From NCBI GenBank assembly GCA_903868205.1, contig CAIPUJ010000051.1:1-12771 (forward strand): DNA of 12,771 bases, written 5' to 3'. This document shows, piece by piece, positions 6,008 through 9,957 of this stretch. Source of the stretch: an uncultured bacterium. GTDB lineage: Bacteria > Patescibacteriota > Minisyncoccia > Phycocordibacterales > GWA1-40-21. A program made the position numbers and the translations under genes. The first letter of the stretch is position 1; every line of letters starts with the position of its first letter. The notes beneath the pieces were generated by a model. It saw only the letters and a list, made by a program, of their open reading frames with translations, did not search any database and had not been told where the DNA came from.

Positions 6008-6016
6008 ATTATAACA
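6008..6016 (-). promoter_or_regulatory. Extended -10 promoter of the glycosyltransferase gene
   Basis: The minus strand reads TGTTATAAT, giving a predicted leader of about 55 bases before the ATG. No convincing -35 box is seen. Confidence 0.55.
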
Positions 6017-6064
6017 CAATTTCAATCAGCATAAATATTAGAAAATATCGTTTTATAAATAGCA

Positions 6065-6088
6065 AAAAAGCCCCACATGGGGCTTTTT
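6065..6088 (-). terminator. Terminator after tRNA-Asp
   Basis: AAAAAGCCCC/GGGGCTTTTT (6065-6074/6079-6088) is a perfect 10-bp stem with loop ACAT and a T run on either strand. It begins 4 bases past the 3' end of tRNA-Asp and ends that transcript. Confidence 0.9.
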
Positions 6089-6092
6089 ATTG

Positions 6093-6374
6093 CGCGGGCG
6101 ATGGGTGCTGACCCCACGGCCTCTCCCGTGCACTAATCCCACTATTTTCATAGCGGCGTGGACTATATCTTTACCCTTCTCATTAGTTAACAAGTTAGGG
6201 TACTCCGGTATCTAGTCTCTACGGCGCCCCCTAGCGAATCTAGGGGTTCCCACGGTGTTCGCATATTTCTAAATGAAACTTAGCCTTCACCGTTATCCCA
6301 GAGAGTTTCAATTCGTCTCTCAACGAAAAGCTGCACGTCTACAGGGGAGTGCTCTACCGTTGAGCTACGCCCGC
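6093..6374 (-). tRNA. tRNA-Asp(GUC), split by a group I intron
   Basis: The exons are 6341-6374 (34 bases, 5') and 6093-6130 (38 bases, 3'). Joined, they fold as acceptor GCGGGCG/CGCCCGC, D-stem GCTC/GAGC with loop AACGGTA, anticodon stem CTCCC/GGGAG, loop CTGTCAC (anticodon GTC), variable AGGCC, T-stem GTGGG/CCCAT and discriminator G. G10, the GUC anticodon, C38 and G73 are all bacterial tRNA-Asp identity features. The intron splits the anticodon between U35 and C36. The T-loop is GTCAGCA: U55 and C56 are kept, but the usual T54-A58 pair is replaced by G and G. CCA is not encoded. The first 10 bases of the gene are also the end of the homing endonuclease gene, including its TAG stop. Confidence 0.88.
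6131..6340 (-). ncRNA. Self-splicing group I intron, 210 bases, IC3-like, no internal ORF
   Basis: The 5' exon ends in U and the intron in G (6131), as group I splicing requires. P1 pairs exon CUGU with intron GCAG, placing a U-G wobble at the splice site. Core elements are: P7 from AGAGACTAGA (minus strand; 6211-6220) with AAGATATAGTCC (6160-6171), the pairing being GACTA/TAGTC; P8 from TACCC/GGGTA (6198-6202/6172-6176); a 7-bp stem CCCCTAG/CTAGGGG (6240-6246/6228-6234); and ACGGTG/CACCGT (6288-6293/6252-6257). The P7-P8 region closely resembles cyanobacterial tRNA-Leu group IC3 introns. It is among the smaller group I introns and holds no ORF; the endonuclease gene is next door. Confidence 0.9.
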
Positions 6375-7042
6375 GTTTTTACAAATCTCTCAAAAACAGC
6401 CACTTTCCTTCTCAGGAACAGACCATCTTTTTCAAGATCTATACTATTATACATATATTTGAATAATTTCAAAGTGTTTTTTGTACTAAATGAGAGACGA
6501 CAATAATTAGCTTTGTTTTTAATAATTGAACCACCTGATAAACCAACCTCATTTAATTTTTCTCTTAAATCAGTTAAAAAGTCGACAGAACATGAAGTAA
6601 AAGCAGTAAAAATTACCAAATCTGGTCTTTGTCTATTTTTATGAAGAAATCCAACCCAAACATTACCGTCACCATCAAAATATCCGCGAACAAAATCTGG
6701 AAAATATTTCTTGGGAACTTTTGGTAATGATAGATTCTTGGTCTTGTTTGCTTTTAAACCTAATTTATTTAAATCCTCACACATCTCAAAACTTCCAACC
6801 TGCAATCTATATAAATCTTTATTATTCCCAAGGCCTTTTCTAAAACCTATTTTATGTTCAGCCCCAACACAATCTCTTATTTTATAAATTAAATCTTTAT
6901 CTGTTATTTGAATACTCCAAAAACTAGCACCACGTTTATTCACAGTGATGTACCCATCCGCCGAGAAGAACCCTAAAATATAAGCCATCTCAGGTGTCCA
7001 TTTTTTAAAAAAATCCTTATTTACCTTTTTATATATTGGCAC
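6365..7042 (-). CDS. LAGLIDADG homing endonuclease, outside the intron
   Basis: LAGLIDADG endonucleases cut long specific DNA sites and drive copying of mobile introns or inteins. The 225-residue protein has two motifs, AYILGFFSADG (20-30, catalytic D29) and FVRGYFDGDG (117-126, catalytic D125), so it should act as a monomer with two pseudo-symmetric halves. The start is GTG at 7040-7042; TGATATAAT ends 6 bases upstream, predicting a leaderless mRNA, and no nearby in-frame ATG would retain motif 1 context as well. The last codons and the TAG stop lie in the first 10 bases of tRNA-Asp. Unlike most intron endonucleases it is not inside the intron but abuts the 5' exon. RNase P cleavage of a joint transcript would remove its stop codon. 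It may move the neighbouring ORF-less intron in trans. No active-site loss or frameshift is seen. Confidence 0.9.
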   Translation of the reverse strand: MPIYKKVNKDFFKKWTPEMAYILGFFSADGYITVNKRGASFWSIQITDKDLIYKIRDCVGAEHKIGFRKGLGNNKDLYRLQVGSFEMCEDLNKLGLKANKTKNLSLPKVPKKYFPDFVRGYFDGDGNVWVGFLHKNRQRPDLVIFTAFTSCSVDFLTDLREKLNEVGLSGGSIIKNKANYCRLSFSTKNTLKLFKYMYNSIDLEKDGLFLRRKVAVFERFVKTRA

Positions 7043-7048
7043 TTTACA

Positions 7049-7057
7049 ATTATATCA
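7049..7057 (-). promoter_or_regulatory. Extended -10 promoter of the homing endonuclease gene
   Basis: The minus strand reads TGATATAAT, with exactly six bases (TGTAAA) before the GTG. With normal spacing transcription would start at or next to the start codon. Confidence 0.65.
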
Positions 7058-7122
7058 AGTGACAGGATATTATACTAGACATTGTAAACAACTCAAAAAC
7101 TATGTGTGCTTTTATTAATCTG

Positions 7123-7196
7123 TGTCGACGGGTGGAATCGAACCACCGACCTTAGCTTTATGAGTGCTACGCTCTAACCGTCTGAGCTACGTCGAC
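7123..7196 (-). tRNA. tRNA-Met(CAU), elongator type
   Basis: Acceptor GTCGACG/CGTCGAC, D-stem GCTC/GAGC, anticodon stem TAGCA/AGCTA with an A31-A39 mismatch, loop CTCATAA (anticodon CAT), T-loop TTCGATT, discriminator A; CCA is not encoded. The fully paired acceptor rules out the initiator. A CAU anticodon could also belong to tRNA-Ile2 whose C34 is changed to lysidine by TilS; the loop matches elongator Met well, but sequence alone does not settle it. Confidence 0.88.
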
Positions 7197-7210
7197 ATAT
7201 AAACAAAGAC

Positions 7211-7219
7211 AATATAGCA
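7211..7219 (-). promoter_or_regulatory. Extended -10 promoter of tRNA-Met
   Basis: The minus strand reads TGCTATATT, ending 14 bases before the tRNA 5' end, the same spacing as at tRNA-fMet. Confidence 0.55.
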
Positions 7220-7239
7220 TTTTTTGATGAAAAAACAAA

Positions 7240-7278
7240 TTAAAAGACGGATTTTGCTTCGCAAAATCCGTCTTTTAA
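7240..7278 (-). terminator. Terminator between tRNA-fMet and tRNA-Met
   Basis: A perfect 18-bp stem (7240-7257/7261-7278) with loop TTC (GAA on the minus strand). On the minus strand it is followed by a T-rich run, so it should end the tRNA-fMet transcript, 5 bases beyond the tRNA. Confidence 0.85.
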
Positions 7279-7283
7279 AAATG

Positions 7284-7354
7284 TTGCGGGGTTTGGATTT
7301 GAACCAAAATCTCAAGGTTATGAGCCTTGCGAATTACCGTTACTCTACCCCGCT
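7284..7354 (-). tRNA. Initiator tRNA-fMet(CAU)
   Basis: The initiator hallmarks are an unpaired first position (A1 against A72) above the stem GCGGGG/CCCCGC, the A11-U24 pair in the D-stem (GAGT/ATTC), anticodon loop CTCATAA, and T-loop TTCAAAT. The anticodon stem is CAAGG/CCTTG, so only two of the usual three consecutive G-C pairs (30-40, 31-39) are present; 29-41 is A-U. Position 1 is A rather than the usual C. CCA is not encoded. Confidence 0.92.
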
Positions 7355-7368
7355 ATACTAGAGATAGT

Positions 7369-7377
7369 ATATTACCA
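7369..7377 (-). promoter_or_regulatory. Extended -10 promoter of tRNA-fMet
   Basis: The minus strand reads TGGTAATAT, ending 14 bases before the tRNA 5' end. Confidence 0.5.
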
Positions 7378-7403
7378 GATAAAAAATACAAAATCAAGCC
7401 GAA

Positions 7404-8042
7404 CTAAATAATCTCAAATTCATCAAAAACTGTATGGTACAAAGAAATAACTCTTTTCGCCTCCCTTTCTGTAATCAAGAAATCTGAACCTTCGTGAGCA
7501 ATAGCATTTCTTATTTTATGTCCTTCCCAAGCCTCATCTATAGAAGTAAAATCACTTTTTTCTACAGCCTTTAATTTTTCACCGACACTATCCCCTGGTA
7601 AAGCCATACTTTCTAAAAGTTCTGCGAGTATTATATCTGCTTCAAGAATCGCCAATTTCCAATCTGATTGGTTTAAAGAATTGATATGACTCTGAACAAG
7701 TTGCCACTTTGGATTTACCATTTCTTTTTCGTCAGCATGAGAATTGCTTTCTCCACCAACTGGCATTATTTTATCCATTATTTTCTTTCTTATTGCTACA
7801 AATTTATTTATATAGATAATAGCAATAATCAAAAAAGCGATAGTAAGAAAAATAGAGAAAACCGCATACCTAGCAAAAAAATTTACCAAATAATAAGGTA
7901 TGCTATGTAGAAAACCAGAAAAACCTACGCTAAACTGAGCGGCAGAACTAACAGAACCATTTACTCCACCAGTAAAAAGTTCGTACAATGTACGAAGTAT
8001 CCAAAAAGGGTCTAATGAATGTAAAGCATCTACCTGATCCAT
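7404..8042 (-). CDS. Membrane protein with a C-terminal HEPN-like domain (RNxxxH)
   Basis: The start is the ATG at 8040-8042 (MDQVDALHSLDPFW), giving 212 residues. A longer upstream frame exists but would run into the gatA terminator, and TGTTATAAT lies 7 bases before this ATG. A hydrophobic but weaker stretch lies at 33-57, a clear TM helix at about 58-79, then a basic KKIMDK turn. The cytoplasmic C-terminal half is helical and contains HKIRNAIAHEG (175-185), with R178-N179-x3-H183. RNxxxH is the active-site signature of HEPN RNases, which cleave RNA in many toxin and defence systems. Similar TM plus helical proteins are, to my recollection, widespread and uncharacterised in Parcubacteria, which would point to a housekeeping role instead. 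No partner toxin or antitoxin gene is adjacent. The HEPN call is tentative; the gene is secure. Confidence 0.85.
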   Translation of the reverse strand: MDQVDALHSLDPFWILRTLYELFTGGVNGSVSSAAQFSVGFSGFLHSIPYYLVNFFARYAVFSIFLTIAFLIIAIIYINKFVAIRKKIMDKIMPVGGESNSHADEKEMVNPKWQLVQSHINSLNQSDWKLAILEADIILAELLESMALPGDSVGEKLKAVEKSDFTSIDEAWEGHKIRNAIAHEGSDFLITEREAKRVISLYHTVFDEFEII

Positions 8043-8049
8043 GATGAGT

Positions 8050-8058
8050 ATTATAACA
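8050..8058 (-). promoter_or_regulatory. Extended -10 promoter of the HEPN-like membrane protein gene
   Basis: The minus strand reads TGTTATAAT, ending 7 bases before the ATG, so the mRNA is probably leaderless. It supports the start at 8042. Confidence 0.65.
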
Positions 8059-8082
8059 CTCAGTAAATAAAAACAGAAGTAA

Positions 8083-8144
8083 AAAAACCGAGGACTCACC
8101 TTTCCCCGTCGAAGACTCCTCTTCAAGGAGAGACCTCTGTTTTT
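8083..8144 (-). terminator. Terminator of the gatC-gatA operon
   Basis: Outer arms 8083-8093 and 8134-8144 pair with one mismatch, with an inner CTCCT/AGGAG stem (8116-8120/8126-8130). On the minus strand the structure ends in a run of seven T, 12 bases after the gatA stop begins. Confidence 0.7.
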
Positions 8145-8155
8145 AAAAGACGAAA

Positions 8156-9577
8156 CTATTGTCCTAGTAAATTTTTTGAAATAGCAAACAAAGTTTCTTC
8201 TCCACCGTGTTTTGCAATAAACTGAATTCCAAGAGGAAGTTTTTTATCACCTATTTCTTTAAAGCCAAATGGTATAGATATAGCAGGAACACCAGCTAAG
8301 TTTATTGGAACAGTAAATATATCTTCAAGATACATTTTTAATGGGTCACCGGACTTCTCTCCTATTTTAAATGCTGGGCCAGGAGTTGTTGGAGTAATAA
8401 TCACATCTACTTTTTCAAAGGCCTTTCTATAATCATTTGTGATGAGCTCACGTACAATATTTGCTTTGTTGTAATAAGCATCATAATATCCAGAAGAAAG
8501 TACATATGTACCAAGAATAATTCTCCTTTTTACTTCCCTACCCAAACCAACCTGCCTTGAAAGAAAATAATCTTCTATACCATCTTTTCCAGAAAGTCTC
8601 TCGCCAAACCTCATACCATCAAATCTAGCCATATTTGAAGAAACTTCTGCGGGAACGATTACATAATAAACAGCAAGAGAATATTTTAAATTAGGTAATT
8701 CTATATCAATAATTTCATGCCCCAAATTCTTTAGCTTTTCTAAAGATTCTTCAAAACTTTTTGAAACACTTTCATCTATTCCTCCAATATTAAGGAAATC
8801 TCTTGGCACACCAATCTTCATTTTCTTACTCCCTATAACTTCAGAAGTTTTATTTGGAATAGTAGTACTGTCCATTGTGTCCTGTCCTTTTATTGTGTTA
8901 AAAAGAATTTCTACATCTTCAACTGTTTTTCCAAATGGACCAATTTGATCAAGTGAAGATCCCATAGCCATTACACCATGTCTTGAAACAGCACCATAAG
9001 TTGGTTTTAATCCCACAAGTCCACAAAAGCTGGCTGGCTGGCGAATGGAACCCCCTGTATCTGAGCCAAGAGCAACCAGTGCCTCGTCTGAGGCCACAGA
9101 AGCCGCTGCACCACCAGAAGAACCTCCAGGTACTCTTTCTATATCATATGGATTTTTTGTTGGTCCATAGGCAGAATTCTCAGTTGAACCTCCCATAGCA
9201 AACTCATCCATATTTGTACGGCCCATAAATACAACTCCCTCTTTCTTAAGTTTTTCTATTACGGTTGCATCATAAGTCGCTGTATAATTTTCTAAAATCT
9301 TCGAAGCAGAAGAAGCAACTCTTCCCTTTATTAAAATATTATCTTTTATAGAAATAGGAATACCAGTAAGTACAGTGGCTTTGCCAGATTTAATTATTTC
9401 ATCTGCTTTCTTCGCCTGTTCTAATACATCAGAATAAACTTCAAGATATGCGTGGATATCTCCATCTGTCTTTTTTATTTGTTCCAAATATGCACTAGAT
9501 AATTCCAGAGATGTGTAATCACCTTTTAACAAGGCTTCGTGTGCTTTTTTAATTGTAAGATTTTTAAGATCAATCAT
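8156..9577 (-). CDS. gatA: Glutamyl-tRNA(Gln) amidotransferase subunit A
   Basis: GatA is the amidase-signature subunit of GatCAB. It releases ammonia from glutamine, which GatB uses to convert Glu-tRNA-Gln (and often Asp-tRNA-Asn) to the amide form. The 473-residue protein has the catalytic triad K78 (SIKDN), cis-Ser S153 in VPGGSSGG (149-156), and nucleophile S177 in GSDTGGSIRQPAS (171-183), each one position off the well-studied Staphylococcus aureus numbering. Length is normal. The ATG at 9575-9577 is 4 bases after the gatC stop, so translation is likely coupled; no Shine-Dalgarno is needed or seen. A terminator follows, so gatB is not in this operon. tRNA-Gln(CUG) with U1-A72, a substrate, is elsewhere in the window. 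Confidence 0.97.
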   Translation of the reverse strand: MIDLKNLTIKKAHEALLKGDYTSLELSSAYLEQIKKTDGDIHAYLEVYSDVLEQAKKADEIIKSGKATVLTGIPISIKDNILIKGRVASSASKILENYTATYDATVIEKLKKEGVVFMGRTNMDEFAMGGSTENSAYGPTKNPYDIERVPGGSSGGAAASVASDEALVALGSDTGGSIRQPASFCGLVGLKPTYGAVSRHGVMAMGSSLDQIGPFGKTVEDVEILFNTIKGQDTMDSTTIPNKTSEVIGSKKMKIGVPRDFLNIGGIDESVSKSFEESLEKLKNLGHEIIDIELPNLKYSLAVYYVIVPAEVSSNMARFDGMRFGERLSGKDGIEDYFLSRQVGLGREVKRRIILGTYVLSSGYYDAYYNKANIVRELITNDYRKAFEKVDVIITPTTPGPAFKIGEKSGDPLKMYLEDIFTVPINLAGVPAISIPFGFKEIGDKKLPLGIQFIAKHGGEETLFAISKNLLGQ

Positions 9578-9581
9578 AAAA

Positions 9582-9866
9582 TTACAAAATTTTCTTTACC
9601 TTCAAATAATTATCTTGTGATTCTGGCATATCAGCGACCAACACTTCTGTATTACTTGCAGTTTCATTTGGTAAAGAATCCTCTCTTGTCACATTTCTAA
9701 GTTCCCCCGCTTTTTTAGTTTCTCCAACAGAAGATACGACTTCCTTAAGCTGAGCCACATAACCTAAGATAGGGTCTACTTCCTTAAGTAGACTTTCTTT
9801 CTCCTCTATAGTCAGCTCAATTCTAGCTAATTTAGCAAGTTTTTCTATATCTTTAATTTCTAACAT
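9582..9866 (-). CDS. gatC: Glutamyl-tRNA(Gln) amidotransferase subunit C
   Basis: GatC is the small subunit that wraps around GatA and GatB and stabilises the complex. The 94-residue protein has the family pattern: MLEIKDIEKLAKLARIEL at the start, an acidic EEKESLLKEVDPIL helix (about 20-33), the conserved R-N-V-x-R-E-D-x-L-P segment in the middle, and a C-terminal V-K-K. The start at 9864-9866 is chosen over a frame extending 37 codons further upstream because the first residues align with the family and TGCTATATT ends 6 bases before it. It is first gene of the gatC-gatA operon. Confidence 0.93.
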   Translation of the reverse strand: MLEIKDIEKLAKLARIELTIEEKESLLKEVDPILGYVAQLKEVVSSVGETKKAGELRNVTREDSLPNETASNTEVLVADMPESQDNYLKVKKIL

Positions 9867-9872
9867 AGGGTA

Positions 9873-9881
9873 AATATAGCA
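9873..9881 (-). promoter_or_regulatory. Extended -10 promoter of gatC-gatA, leaderless
   Basis: The minus strand reads TGCTATATT with six bases (TACCCT) before the ATG, predicting a transcript that starts at the start codon. Confidence 0.6.
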
Positions 9882-9900
9882 TATTAAGACAGAATTTAGA

Positions 9901-9941
9901 ATATATAAAATAGCGCAGTAAAGCTGCGCTATTTTATATAT
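9901..9941 (-). terminator. Terminator of the surface-protein gene
   Basis: A perfect 18-bp stem (9901-9918/9924-9941) with loop TAAAG, core TAGCGCAG/CTGCGCTA, followed by an AT-rich tract. It lies between the stop at 9958 and the gatC promoter and insulates the two units. Confidence 0.85.
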
Positions 9942-9957
9942 TAAACTCTTAAATAAC

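Noticed and set aside
6375..7042. Endonuclease gene lying inside the tRNA intron
   Set aside because: The splice sites place the intron at 6131-6340; the endonuclease gene ends inside the 5' exon and is upstream of it.
8043..8126. Longer N terminus for the HEPN-like membrane protein
   Set aside because: The extra 28 codons cover the -10 promoter and the gatA terminator; the ATG at 8042 fits a leaderless start.
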